Shown here in pieces: positions 23,690-36,070 of a stretch of 64,000 nucleotides of DNA (position 1 is its first letter; every line of letters starts with the position of its first letter). The DNA lies in the NCBI RefSeq assembly GCF_037975245.1, contig NC_092579.1, forward strand, positions 9,357,001-9,421,000, in the 5' to 3' direction. The DNA comes from Apostichopus japonicus. Taxonomy: Eukaryota; Echinodermata; Holothuroidea; Aspidochirotida; Stichopodidae. The position numbers were made by a program, and so were the translations under genes. The notes under the pieces were generated by a model. It ran no database searches, was not told the origin of the DNA, and was given only the letters and a program-made list of their open reading frames with translations.

Positions 23690-25690
23690 TTGAATCAGTC
23701 ATATTTACTACGATTTCCTTGTCACAATGAGAAATTGTATCTCACGATGTTTATACTCCACCATACAAAACTTCGTATGATTTTGAATACTCTAAAAACC
23801 AGAATGCAAAATGCATTGAGGTTTCGATGACTTTAATGCACTAGACTTCTGCTTGTTAGTATAACCAGAACTAGCTGTTACAATAACACTATGACATGCT
23901 AACACAGGTCAGTCTACTGTACGTGGTTATACACACCTCCATCAAAAGCAATAGGGTTCTTGTACTCAATGTTATGAATCCACACACCAAGTATTACAAA
24001 ACCAAACCAAATCTCTTAATAACTTCGCACATTAGGGTTGCAGAGGAGTCCACTTATGGACAAGTTAGATTGGAATATGCCCACGAAACTTCAAAGAATC
24101 AACTTGAAAGAAGCTAATACAGGTCACTGGAGGTCAACCTGAGGTCAAAGGTCACCCAAATGCAGTTCGACCATTGTATTACAATAGCGTAACTCTCAAC
24201 CCTGTCAGTGGTAGTTTCACAAGTTATCGGGAAAAAAACACATTTTGACCCATAAATGACCTTGGATCACATCACGGTTATTTTGGAAAATGTGTCCCTA
24301 CTTCATTCACAACTTGTCCTAATATACCAGCCATGTCAGACTTCGTGACTAGAAGTTGTTGCAATAATTAGCAAAGTTGCGAGTTTTTGGCACATAATCA
24401 ACCTTGGATGACCTAATGGTTTTTATCAAAAATGTTCCTCTTGATGATGTGCACTCTGTCCTAAAATCCCAACCTTGATGGACATTTGGTTCTCACGTTA
24501 TTGCAAAAATACTAGTTTTTGAACCCTAATTGACCTTTGTTGACCTTGGACCATATTACCGTTATGTTTTGAAATGATCCCTTACCCCATTCACAACTAG
24601 TCCCAAAATATCAACCATGTCGGACCCTGTCAGTGGTAGTTTCACAAGTTATTGAGGGAAAAAACACATTTTGACCCATAAATGACCTTTGGTGACCTTG
24701 GATCACATCACGGTTATTTTGGAAAATGTGTCCCTACTCCATTCACAACTTGTCCTAATTTACCAGCCATGTCAGACTTCGTGACTAGAAGTTGTTGCAA
24801 AAGTTAGCATAAGTTGGGAGTTTTTGGCACATAATCAACCTTGAATGACCTTGGATGACCTGATGGTTTTTATCAAAAATGTTTCTCTTGATGATGTGCA
24901 CTCTGTCCTAAAATTTGTTTGGCCTACAATGTACACACATAATGTTATTGCTAGAAATGTATCAAAACCAACCTTTGGCCCCTCATAACTTGAGAACTGG
25001 GTGTCCGATTGAAGCGGGAGTTGGTTTCCTATATTCAGCACAAAAAGCTCTATCATATGTCAGCAATTTTTTAAACTTATCTTTGTTCTATTTTGTTTTG
25101 CCCCGTATCTCCTAAAATGAGCATATTTTTTAAGATTTGACCTTTTGACCTCGCAGTCAGATGTAGTTTGACACGCTGATTCCAAAAAGCAACATGACAA
25201 GTCTGTGCGACCATCCTAACTGTACTTATTAAAAAACAAAAACATTGACCTCTGATAACTTCGCACACGAAGGTCGCACAGGGGTCAACTATGGACCATT
25301 TTGATCGGAAGGTGCCTTTGACATCCGATTATGGCCACGAAAATTCAAATAACCCAAAAAACTGATAAAGGTCACCGGAGGTCAACCTGAGGTCAAAGGT
25401 CACCTAGATGCGAGTCGACTCCCTGATTACACTAGCGCAACTCCCAACCTTCACGGACATTTGGTTCTCAAGTTATTGCAAAAATACTAGTTTTTGACCC
25501 CTGATTGACCTTTGTTGACCTTGGATCACATGACCGTTATGTTTGGAAATGATCCCTTACCCCATTCACAACTGGTCCCAAAATATCAACCATGTCGGAT
25601 CCTGTCAATGGGAGTTATTGCTTGTTTTAATATTTTGGTTTTTGGCCTCTAACTGACCTTTGGTGACCTTCACAGGCAACACAAAAAATA
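23690..25690 (+). repeat. Long degenerate repeats dense in TGACCT/AGGTCA half-sites
   Basis: Blocks recur at two scales. 'accagccatgtcagacttcg' recurs about 436 bases apart (24327 and 24763). The block containing 'gaggtcaacctgaggtcaaa' recurs about 1.25 kb apart (24130 and 25379). Many copies of 'tgacctttggtgaccttgg' and 'attgacctttgttgacc' are present. Two sites read AGGTCA-A-AGGTCA. No coding frame survives. Confidence 0.8.
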
Positions 25691-25783
25691 GGGCACATCT
25701 ACTCAATGTAGTACTCATATACACCAAATATTAGATTGGTCCAAGCTTCCCTACTTGAGATACCGTGTTTACAAGCCAGGCGT

Positions 25784-25822
25784 CACACACACACATACAT
25801 ACATACATACTCACATACACAC
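25784..25822. repeat. (CA)n/(CATA)n microsatellite
   Basis: A run of CACACACACA followed by CATACATACATACATA and CACATACACAC, lying about 60 bases left of the target-site duplication of element C. Confidence 0.9.
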
Positions 25823-26089
25823 GCTCTCTGCCTGCATGAATGCATAGTTTACGATTTCATCGAAACCAAAAATGCCTAATAGAACCATCAGGGGTTGCAA
25901 CTTTGAACTTCTCCACCTCAGGGTAGATAATAACATGTAAATCAGTTGCGCCCACCAAAATAAGCTCCACCTAGCGGATAAAAGCGATACGGAAGCTTCG
26001 TGTGGACTTTTATATAATGAAAGTCTTAATAGCTGTTTCTTTCTACAAAAAGGATGTATTTATTTAAGAGTCTGTTGAAAACAATTTAC

Positions 26090-26940
26090 TTATGACTCTT
26101 ATGGACCCGTTTATTTATTTTAAATAATGTTAAGTACACTGTGTATTATTTTCAGAAACATTTATGGACAATTTGGGTGTTTCTCGGGGTTAAAACTCCA
26201 CCTCGATTTTTTCCAAAATATTGCGATAACTTATGACTAATGGAACCGTTTACTTATTTTAGACGACTGTGTTAAACACACAATGTAGTAATTTCAGCTA
26301 CATTGATGGACAATTAGGGTGTTTCTCGGGGTTAAAACTCAGCTCCACCTCAGGGTAGCTCAGTAACGCGATTGATTTTGGAAAATTCAAAACTTCGATT
26401 TTTGACCAAATTTAATACATTTTTACGAAAAATTGCGATAACGTATGACTCTAATGGACCCGTTTATTAATTGTAGACTATGTTCAATACACTATGTAGT
26501 AATTTCAGCTACATTGATGGACAATTAGGGTGTTTCTCGGGGTTAACACTCAGCTCCACCTCAGGGTAGCTCAGTAACGCGATTGATTTTGGAAAATTCA
26601 AAACTTCGATTTTTGACCAAATTTAATACATTTTTACGAAAAATTGCGATAACGTATGACTCTAATGGACCCGTTTATTAATTGTAGACTATGTTCAATA
26701 CACTATGTAGTAATTTCAGCTACATTGATGGACAATTAGGGTGTTTCTCGGGGTTAACACTCAGCTCCACCTCAGGGTAGCTCAGTAACGCGATTGATTT
26801 TGGAAAATTCAAAACTTCGATTTTTGACCAAATTTAATACATTTTTACGAAGAATTGCGATAACGTATGACTCTAATGGACACGTTTAGTTTTTGTTTTT
26901 GGTCGACTGTGTTAAATACACTTTGTAGTAATGTTAGCCA
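26090..26940 (+). repeat. 211-bp tandem repeats in element C
   Basis: 'agctccacctcagggtagct' recurs at 26341, 26552 and 26763, giving an exact 211-bp period. The two central units look nearly identical. Outer copies at the left lack the 'ctcagggtag...ttttacgaaa' segment. The repeat contains the motif that also lies just inside the element's terminus near 25912. Confidence 0.9.
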
Positions 26941-27752
26941 CATTTATGGATATTTTTGGTGTTTCTCGGGGTTACAACTGTTTTTTATAATATTTTTTTT
27001 ACAAAAACAAACAAAGAAAACAGCGATGAAGTATAATTTAACCAGAATATATCGTTATCAAAATGTATGTAACTTTCACTGTATTAATTCATCACCTTTC
27101 CACCATCCAAGAAATAATGACTGAAATTTCACAAATCAACAGTGCGAGAACGATACTGATTATAAAAAGTTGCAGAGACTATACCAAGTGGAATACGTGC
27201 ACTAAACTCACCTCACTGCTTCTAATTTTTTCCGAGTTTCGTATTAAATGTTTCTTATTTTGAAAGGTTCGAAAAAATTTAATTCCGAGTCAGGTGTGTC
27301 AGTTCATCAAGTAAAGCTGTACATTTGCGAAATTGCCCTTCAGTAGTTGTGCCACCCCCACCCCCAACATTTCTGGAAATGTAACTTTGCCCCCTTACGT
27401 AAAATACAGCCAAAGCAATGAGCAAAAGAAGATTCCTACATTCTGCAACAAAAAGATACCTTGACACCTTAAAGTAATATGGAACAGTTTTAATGCATAC
27501 TAACCGACCACAACTCGATTAAATAATTTAATTTAATCGTAACCTGTTCCTGCTACTTTCAGGTAAGTAAAAATATTGCAATTGGATAGCCAACTATGAA
27601 TACACCGTGTCACCTAAACCAGGACCATTATGTTTAAGCTCTTCCTCCTGTGCAGTAGAAGAAACAAGCTTGAAGGACAGTGTCAAATCAGTACTACATG
27701 CTAGCATGTGGTCCCTGTGGCCTGCTATGCTGACTGCAGGCAACCTCCTGCC

Positions 27753-28147
27753 CAGTGGCGGAGCTAGGGGTATTGGTCAGAGGGGGCGAGAATGGTCTGT
27801 AGGGGCGCTTTCAACACTATCTAAGCGGAGCGCCACCACAGGTTGGCGCGGAGCGTAGAGAATTTTTTTCAGTAAAGATACTCTCTAGATCGCCGGAAAT
27901 GACCCTTTCCGGGCCTTGCTAGTTTGCAGATAAACGAAGAATAAATAGCCGTTAGAGCATTTTGTCAGAAAATTACAGCAAGAAAATGTGACAAATGTCA
28001 ATAGGTAGATGGGAGCGCAATAAAAAAGTCAATAATCGTGAATAAGTAAAAAGTGTTAAAAAGCTGAAAAGGGCGCCAGCAGTCCACTTGAGTCCGTCAG
28101 GGGGGGGGTGCATTTGCCCCCCTGAAAATATGGACGCTCCGCCACTG
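27753..28147. mobile_element. 395-bp MITE (hAT-like) nested in element C
   Basis: The ends are CAGTGGCGGAGC and GCTCCGCCACTG, a 12-bp perfect terminal inverted repeat. The flanks are CTCCTGCC (27745-27752) and CTTCTGCC (28148-28155), an 8-bp duplication with one change. It has no coding capacity. A relative lies at 60931-61297 and a degenerate one at 10669-11364. 'tctaagcggagcgccaccac' is diagnostic of the family. Confidence 0.85.
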
Positions 28148-29427
28148 CTTCTGCCAGTAGAAAATGAAAAAGACAGTTGACTGCAGAAGGAAAACCAAGG
28201 AAAGGGTGCCAATAAGACAAAATACAGGGACCATGTAAGAAATGTTTAATGCTAACACTAACACAGTAGCTATGTTGCACCAATTTACCTTTGTTTATGG
28301 AAGTACTGGCTTTTATAATAAAAAACTTAATAAAAAAACAAATCAAACAAAGCTTATTATAACTATGTGTGAAATTGAGATGTTACCACATTGCAATGTG
28401 AAGAAGTATGTTGACATCCATTCAAGTTAACCAGAATGTAAAAATACATTGTGGTTTTGATGATATGGTATGAGTATCTTCTTTAATGAATATGACACCT
28501 GAACTTGTACAGCATTGTGGTCATTGTGGTTAATGGCGAAACTTGTCGGCGGACGAATGTCCAATATTGAAGAAATCCAGCTCCCAACTCGATGATTTCC
28601 ACTTCAGAGGTCTACTACTAATGAATGTCCAAGTTGTGCTTGCAGCCTGTAATCCTTGGATTCCTGTCCTTGGGTAACTCAGAGGCCACAATAAGTAGTG
28701 CTGACTGGCACAGAACCAAAGACGGCTACACAACGATGGACGACTACGAAGCCGGTAAACTTGTGACAATTCCACTAATATAAAGACAGCTATAACTCTA
28801 CTGTCAAACTAAGTGAGTATTTACTCACAATGGAATTGTAGGATTCACTTGAGCGAGATGTTATTAAACTCCTGGAGCCACGATGGTTAAAACTTTTTGA
28901 TCTCCAATTATCAGGTGCTTATATAGCATTTCCACAAGTCCAGAAAGATCTTGCAATGTCCATCCATTCTAGACGCATCCTAGCTCCAGCTCAGTTCAAC
29001 CAATCCAAAAGGTCACTTCACCTTTCCAGGAAATCCTCACCTAGTGTTCTAAAAATAGCACAGGGGATGTCCCCTTTGCAGCACTCCAATGTTCTAGCAT
29101 GTTCAAATGTGTTCTGTGTTGAATGATCTAAATTATTCTCAAATGTTCTAACCCTTCTAGAAGCTTCTCAACTTTTCCAAATATTCTACACACACCAGAT
29201 ATGCACACACACCAGGCATTTCTATACTATGATTCTTAGATTAATTTATAATATTCTAAAATATTGATTTATATATAATACATCTATTTGTTGCAAAAAT
29301 CATACAAATTATTGAGATTACTTAGGGGTCTGTAACAATGTATTTAGAATGACAGCTATATGATATATCCGAGCTTTAATGCTGACAGACTTCAATCTAA
29401 TCACTCCTGGCACACTGAAGCATCAAC

Positions 29428-29626
29428 ATGCCCCCTGCGGTGTTTCTCATAGGAGCTGCCACAATCCGCCACACAACTACAAGTACAAGTTACCTCACAG
29501 GTGCATGTTTAAAGTCCTGGGAAGAGACAAGCAATCAAGTTTAGGTGTCTTACCCAAGGACACACAAACGCAATGACCACGACAGGACTCGACCACAGCC
29601 CATCTTCTTAACCACTTGGCCATCAA
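29428..29626 (-). mobile_element. SINE copy, minus strand
   Basis: On the minus strand the order is an A-box-like 'TGGCCAAGTGGTTAAGA', a B-box-like 'GGTCGAGTCC', then 'GTGTCCTTGGGTAAGACACC', then 'GAGGTAACTTGTACTTGTAG'. This matches the head and first half of the SINE at 14790-15193. The copy is truncated relative to that one. Confidence 0.75.
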
Positions 29627-31999
29627 TTTCAATATAAGAATTCAATATAAATATAAAACGAAATGTAGAAACTGTTCAAATTAGAAATACTCTGGTCTCA
29701 TAGCTCCCGTCTCACATAATTCATCTGTGTTGTGTTTGATAAAATGTTGGAACATTGGCTAAATAAGTCCTGAAAAGAAAAGAAAAAACAAAAGCAGAAG
29801 AAGAAGGCAAACAAACCTTAAAGCTACTAACAAAACCAGAGCTTCATAAACATATGTTAGCACCCGATTTTCAAATGTCCAAAATTTCAAGAAAACAAAT
29901 TTGGTACTATCTCCTTTATTGGAACTTATAGCAGAACTTTTCAAGTAGTGGGACTGTGTAGTACTTGACTACACTGAAGTGGGGAATCGAGCCTGTGTGA
30001 ACAAAATCTTCTAGGGTATGAATGAAGGTTAAGGAGAGTAACACAAGTTGACTTTATGTTACTTATATCCAATTTTAGATTTTCTGTGGCAAAACCAATT
30101 TCCAACATTCCAATTCATTCAAGTTATAACACCTTTGCTTGCCCTGTTTATGCATATGAAGCACACAGTGAAGTGCACATAATCTGCCAATGGAATTGAA
30201 CCACTTGTAGAAAGTACTTCTACATCACCAGAACAGATTTTACTGCATCACTGAGTCAATATAAAAAGTAAAAAGTTAGTGAACAAATTGAACTCATTAA
30301 TATGTGTACTTAACCCATTTCAAATGTTTACAACAGGCTCAATAACACCTGCCATGGTATTCTTCCAAACTGACATGATATGGATGTCATACAATTTTTT
30401 TCTTGTAACAGGTACTGCACTATCATCTACCTTGCTGACAGGTACAGTAGCAAAACATCACTGACGTGTTGACACTGAAATACCTGATTTCCAAATTATT
30501 GTCCTTTTGGCAATGTTTGAAAGAGTCATAACTAGGAACAAAACAACATTCATGGCCTGTATCTCTGTTTATGTTCAGATCAAGTTGTGTTGATAGTTCT
30601 GGAAGACATTCCCTACAGGCATGAACAAAAATATTCTGCTGCATTATGTTTGTAAACAGAAGGAATGCTTGTTTATGCTTTGATCCAAGTTCGGAATTTG
30701 CTCATACATTGTGAAATAGCCAAAATTTGGGAAAAGGAAACATGTATTTATTGGGACAGTGTGAGTGTAGACATTGTTCTCCTTCATTGACTTTTGTTCG
30801 GTATAGTACACACAACAGGTGCAGGAAGAATGTGCAGCAAGAGTGTTAATACATCCTGACTACGGGGGTGGTACAGTAAGTTATACACTATAAACAGTTG
30901 CAGCAGGAATATACTCGAACTCAAGGGTACGAATGGGTAATTATCTTTAATTCAGTATTATTTTTCACCAGTATTCAAGGTTTATTTTGGATGTACTTGG
31001 TATTTCGATATCTTCGTTAATGGCAAATTTCAATACCGTTGGTGTGGATATCAAAGAAAAAGGGTTTATTTGGATATATCGATTTACCGACGCACCCTAC
31101 AGTGAAGTCACGAGTATTTATTATTATTTGATTGATAAATGTGATGCTCTGTGTTAAACATCTTTGTTAAACTGCAGCTGTGGGCATAGGCCTACGCAGT
31201 CATCATACGACAATTATTTACCATATCATAACCCACTACAAGTACAACATAACCTAGTGATACTGTACTAGGCCTATACTAGTAATACTCATAGTTTGCT
31301 ATTTCATATAAACGTAAACTACGTACAATCTCAATCGCAGTGACAGCCTAGCTTACCTAAGGCAAGCCTAAAGTAAAGACCGTTACACTGATGGCAAATA
31401 ACTGAATTTAACGACGTTTTGCCTTGTAGCACCTACCTGCAATAAGTGATATCAGACGTTTTTACATAAAGGAATACAATGTTGTCCCAGTCCAGTTTTC
31501 ATAGAATAAAAGTGAAATTACTTGACAGTTAGTCGGCGCAAGAATGTTTTTTTATAGCAGACGGTTGTACGCGCGAGCCACATGATTGATAGAAGGGAAT
31601 ATGAATATGTATCATTGAGGCGTTACTATTATATCTAAGCCAATGGACATTAACAAGGAGATTTGATCGACATTTCAAGCTACCCTCAGCTGGAGAAAAG
31701 GCGGGGTCTATATAGAAATAGGTGGAGCCGCAGGCTACCCTCAGCTGGAGTAAAAAAGCAAAATACATAAGCGTCAACCCCGTGCAAGATATGAATAATT
31801 CAGTGCACTGAGGTGGAGCTGGTGCTACAACCCCTGATCAATAGAACTACTGCACAACATATACGATTAAAACGCTCAATGCTAATCTACGGAAGCTTAA
31901 AAATGCCATCAACTTAAGAAAAACCATAAGGTGACATTTTTCTGTAAATTGTTTAGATAACAAGATAAAATGTTATCAAAAAACGGAAAAATGTTGCAT

Positions 32000-32350
32000 T
32001 GCTTACTTGCTTTAAATGAGTAATTGAACAATTTTGTGAAAAATGTTTAATTGAAAACTAATCAAATCTCGTCAATTAGTCATTTTTTGCTGCAAAATGT
32101 TCAATTGTTTATTTCATTCCATATGAGCAATTGAAAAACTTTTCTGAGAAATGTTTAATTGACAACTTATCTTATCTCGTCAATTGGACATTTTTGGCAA
32201 AATGTTCAATTGTTCACTTCATTCCAATTGAGCAATTGAAAAAAATTCTGCAAAATGTTTAATTGACAACTTATCGTATAACGTCAACTCAACATTTTTC
32301 TGCAAAATGTTTAATTGTTCACATCATTCCAAATGCTCAGTTGGAATGAA
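32000..32350. repeat. ~107-bp AT-rich tandem repeats in element B
   Basis: About three degenerate units. 'aaatgtttaattgacaactt' and 'cattccaattgagcaattga' variants recur at roughly 105-110 base steps. The repeats are full of CAATTG palindromes. Confidence 0.75.
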
Positions 32351-33744
32351 GTGAACAATGTTTTTTATTCGTGTGAGTGATAAATAGCTCCACCCCCACC
32401 CCCAAGAAAATAATATTAAGCGCGCTAGGAAAAAGCACTGTATTTTGGGTAATTCACTATGTCGTCGAATATAATTTGTTGAAAAAAAGTTTCCCCTTTG
32501 TTACATTAACATAGCTTTTTTAGTCAGTAGTCTATGTAGCTTATCAAGCAGATAACTTGTACTCAGTTGCTTACTCGCTTAACCAGAGTGATTGATAAGT
32601 TTGTGAAGTGAGGGCCAGTGGTACAAATGTACCGAGAAAAGTTTGGAACAAAAGTGCAGTCGCGAAAGATAGGGTGTCTGACTGACACTGACCGTATCGT
32701 TGACGAGTATAGTGCGGGGGGGGGGGGGGGGGTACAAGGCAGCAGTCGGAATTTTCTGGCTCCAAAACCCATCCAGTTGGAATTCCAGCCACTAAACCCC
32801 CAATCATCATGCCTTAGCTACGTCCCTGAATCTAGCTATACAAATTTTACACAATACACAAAACACATTCAATCCATTAGCAAAAGTGCTAGATTTAAGG
32901 TCAATTTCGCGTTTGTTAATTTAAGTCAAAAATACACATTCTAATCACTTACAATTGTATTTAATGTATTAATTCTTCGGTAAATATCAATTAGGCTATA
33001 TGCTGAGTCAATTATGGAAGTATAGAAGTCAAGAGAAATATTACATGCTTAATATCCACCCCCCCCCCCCCCCCACCCCTCCCCATTTATTCTCTGATTG
33101 GATTGAAATGTACTTGCAGAAGAGAAATTTTCATGCCAAATTACTTTAATCTGGTAGAATTGATACACTTTTACCAATCTATGTGCAAAGATGTTCCATA
33201 CACTATTACTCAATACCTCATAAGATATATTTGAAGGAGCGGAATAAAGGACCATGCGTTCTGATTGTAATTGAATGATTCATTCAGCATGTTTCCTAGA
33301 AATTTTCTCTCGTAAAAGAGCGCTTGAACATTAGGCTCGAACTAATTGATACCGATGTACGAGCTGACTGCCTACCGTCATTTAACGTCCATGGAATACC
33401 TTTAAAAGGCTGAGAGTTCATATTTATCATAGCGTGATTGCTCCCTTGCGTCGAACCATTAAAATTGATAGATAGCTGAAATAATCTGCAGCATGTTGAC
33501 AGTTTAACTGGTTTTGGCATTTGTATTCCCAAATGAATGAAATATCGGAATATCTTTCCTTCTACGAATGTCTCTGACCCGCGTTAGGAGAGTTAAAGTG
33601 ATATTGTTCAATGTTTGAACGTTACTGCATGTACCATTAATGTATGGTACTTGGTAGGCCTATATAGGGGATGGTTTATTTCTTTGATTGTTTGTCCGGC
33701 TGTAAGCTTCATAAGCTTCATTGGGCTATCATGACAGTGCATGC

Positions 33745-33793
33745 CTGCTACAAGCCTGCTACAGCCTTGCTACGGCCTTGCTACAGCCCTAGA
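33745..33793 (+). repeat. Short tandem repeat (GCCTTGCTAC)n
   Basis: 'gcctgctacagccttgctac' continues as 'ggccttgctacagccctag', about four imperfect 11-12 base units, in the unique interior of element A between element B and the hAT-like element at 33913. The flanking 32837-33744 holds a C16 tract at about 33059-33074 and nothing else recognisable. Confidence 0.7.
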
Positions 33794-33912
33794 AAGATGC
33801 TGTCGCTTTATGCCATCGTGTTCAAATATCTGCCACATTGCAATTTTTCCCTTTTGATTAGGCTGAAATTTCGTAAGTGATTTGAGTAAGTTAAAGTGTT
33901 ATATGCTAATAC

Positions 33913-34870
33913 CAGGTTACTCAACCTGGGGTCCGCGGACCCCTAGGGGGTCCGTGAAATTTATTTGGGGGTCCGTGAGGGCAAAGGGGTCCGCAGGGGG
34001 TCCGTGAAAAAATAAGGGTCCGTGAAAAAAATAAGGGTCCGCGAAAGCTGAAGAGGTTCGTGAAAAATGGAATGAGAGATATTGTCGGAGGAAGAAGTAT
34101 GTATGCCTCTAGAAATCTAGGCTAGGCTAGGCTAGCCGTCAATACGTCGGACCCTGATGATCAGACCGTATCGTCAGTAGTCGATAAATGTTGAATCGTG
34201 CGTTCCCCGATGAAAACAAGTAATATAATTTCTCATTGGTTTACATTCGGTGAGGTATGGATAACATGCCACCCGAGTGTTGTGTACAACTAAACTGCAC
34301 ACTATACATCCTAATATGCAGAGCAATAAGTATGATGCGTTGCTCACTGTTGACACAGCGAAGCGCGGCAGTTATAAGGCTTTGGTGGAGGATAAGTTAT
34401 AACTAACTTGGAATTGACACCGTGACACAAAAAACGGTGCTGTTTGCAGCTATCTCTGACAAAGAAAACACATAATTCTCCTGACCTCATGCAGAATCAA
34501 CCAGTTTGTATCTGACAACTCATCGCTTCCAAATTAAAATGTAATTGGGAAATATATTATTTGAAAGTAAGAATTTCCAAGAAGGCCTATGCCTAGCAAT
34601 ACTTGCAGGTCTAGGAAAACTGCATTCCAGGCCCAGAAAAATGCATTTCTAAACATAAATTCTTGAACATAAATTTACTTCAAAAGTCACAAAATAATGC
34701 ACCATTTCGCATCTGACCCTCAATATTGAAAAAAAATTCAAAAGGGGACGGGGAAAAAACCCCTCCCCTCCCCCCCCTCCCCCAGGCCGGCGGTCACTGT
34801 CCGGGGGTCCTCCAAACATTTCAGTTTATCTCAAGCGGTCCCTGGATAGAAAAAGGTTGAGAACCTAGGT
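33913..34870. mobile_element. hAT-like non-autonomous element, 958 bp, nested in element A
   Basis: The left end starts CAGGTTACTCAACCTGGGG, followed by GTCCGCGGACCCC and repeated 'gggtccgtgaaa' motifs. The right end, reverse complemented, reads CCTAGGTTCTCAACC. This is the 'GGTTCTCAACCTGGGGTCC' style of terminus found in many hAT MITEs. The flanks are GCTAATAC (33905-33912) and GCTAATAT (34871-34878), an 8-bp duplication with one change. No coding frame is present. Confidence 0.8.
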
Positions 34871-34904
34871 GCTAATATATCGATGAATTCGGAAGTCATT
34901 TAGA

Positions 34905-36070
34905 GGTAGTGGTCATTTAAATTGGTCAAGCACACCTTGGACCGGGCAAGACGCATGATGGTACTCTTCTACACTGTCTTAAAAAAATCATATGACCCAT
35001 CGGTTAGGTGGTCCAAGGCGTTCTGGTCTTGATTAGGGCCCAAATGCTTTTTATTCGTGATCCTGTTACATTCATTTAAGAAGTGATGATGTAGTAGGCA
35101 TTTGAATTGGTCAAGCATTCTTTGGACCGGGCAAGACGCATTATGGTACCCTTCTACAATGTCCTTAGAGTTCATGTTAACCATCGGTTTGGTGGTCCAA
35201 GGCGTGCTGCATGGATTAGGGCCCAAAGTTTTTTGTGGTCCTGTTACACTCATTAAAGAAGTAATTATTTAATGGTCATTTAAATTGGTCAAGCACGCTT
35301 TGGACCGGGCAAGACGCATTATGGTACTCTTATGCAATGTCCTTAGAGTTCATGTTAACCATCGGATTGGTGGTCCAAGGCGTGCTGCATGGATTAGGGC
35401 CCAAAGTTTTCTCGTGGTCCCTTTACACTCATTGAAGAAGTAATGATTTAGTGGTCATTTAAATTGGTCAAGCACGCTTTGGACCGGGCAAGACGCATTA
35501 TGGTTCTCTGCTACAATGTCCTTAGAGTACATGTCACCGATTGTTTAGGTGGTCCAAAGCGTGCTGTATGGATAAGGGCCCAAAGCTTTTTCGTGGTCCC
35601 GTTATGCTCATTAAAAAAGTAAGGATTTAGTGGTCATTTAAATTGGTCAAGCACTCTTTGGACCGGGCAAGACGCATTATGTTACCCTTCTACAAGGTCC
35701 TTAGATTTCCTATGACCCATTGGTTGGGCGGTCCAAGGCGTGCTGGTCTTGATTAGGGCCCCAATGTTTTTATTTCAGTCCCCGTTACATTTATTTTAAA
35801 AAAATGTTTATTTAATGGTCATTTTAATTGGTCAAGCACTCTTTGGACCGGGCAAGACGCATTATGGTATCCTTCTACAATGTGTTAAGAATTCATATGA
35901 CCCATTGGAAAGGTGGTCCAAGGCGTGCTAGTCTTGATTAGGGCCTAAAGTATTTTTTTTACATTAATTTAAGAACTGATAAAGTACTGGTCATTTTAGT
36001 TGGTCAAGAACTATTTGGACCGGGCAAGATGCATTATGGTACCCTTCTACATAGTCATTGGAGTTCATAT
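34905..36070 (-). repeat. Right array of ~180-bp repeats (7 units) in element A, inverted
   Basis: The reverse complement of the 20600-22590 array. 'ttggaccgggcaagacgcat' recurs at about 34940, 35124, 35302, 35481, 35661, 35844 and 36014 (177-184 base steps). The sequence outward from it (36070-36265) is the reverse complement of 20431-20600, so the arm match continues beyond the array. Confidence 0.95.

Larger units (their letters stand above)
25886..31839. mobile_element. Element C: 6.0-kb hAT-like element nested in element B
   Basis: The left end reads CATCAGGGGTTGCAAC and the right end, reverse complemented, GATCAGGGGTTGTAGC. The flanks carry an exact 8-bp duplication AATAGAAC (25878-25885 and 31840-31847). 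A further match, 'ctccacctcag', follows each terminus. The interior holds 211-bp tandem repeats, a 395-bp MITE and a minus-strand SINE, but no transposase. CAGGGGTTG with an 8-bp duplication is characteristic of hAT elements. The remaining interior (28156-29427, 29627-31500) has no feature that I can support. Confidence 0.8.
23493..32828. mobile_element. Element B: 9.3-kb hAT-like DNA transposon nested in element A
   Basis: The left end CAGGGACGTCGCTAGAGG and the right end (reverse complement CAGGGACGTAGCTAAGGC) form short terminal inverted repeats. The flanks carry an exact 8-bp duplication AATCTAGC (23485-23492 and 32829-32836), as hAT transposases make. Subterminal homopolymers also mirror each other: C15 at 23529-23543 and G17 at 32716-32732. 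Without nested element C the length is about 3.4 kb. No transposase frame is visible, so the element is non-autonomous. The internal left part is a repeat region dense in TGACCT half-sites (23690-25680), and the right part holds ~107-bp repeats. Confidence 0.85.

Noticed and set aside
27973-28346. Minus-strand frames over the MITE (and the same at 60994-61497)
   Set aside because: They are MITE sequence read through and have no conserved protein features.
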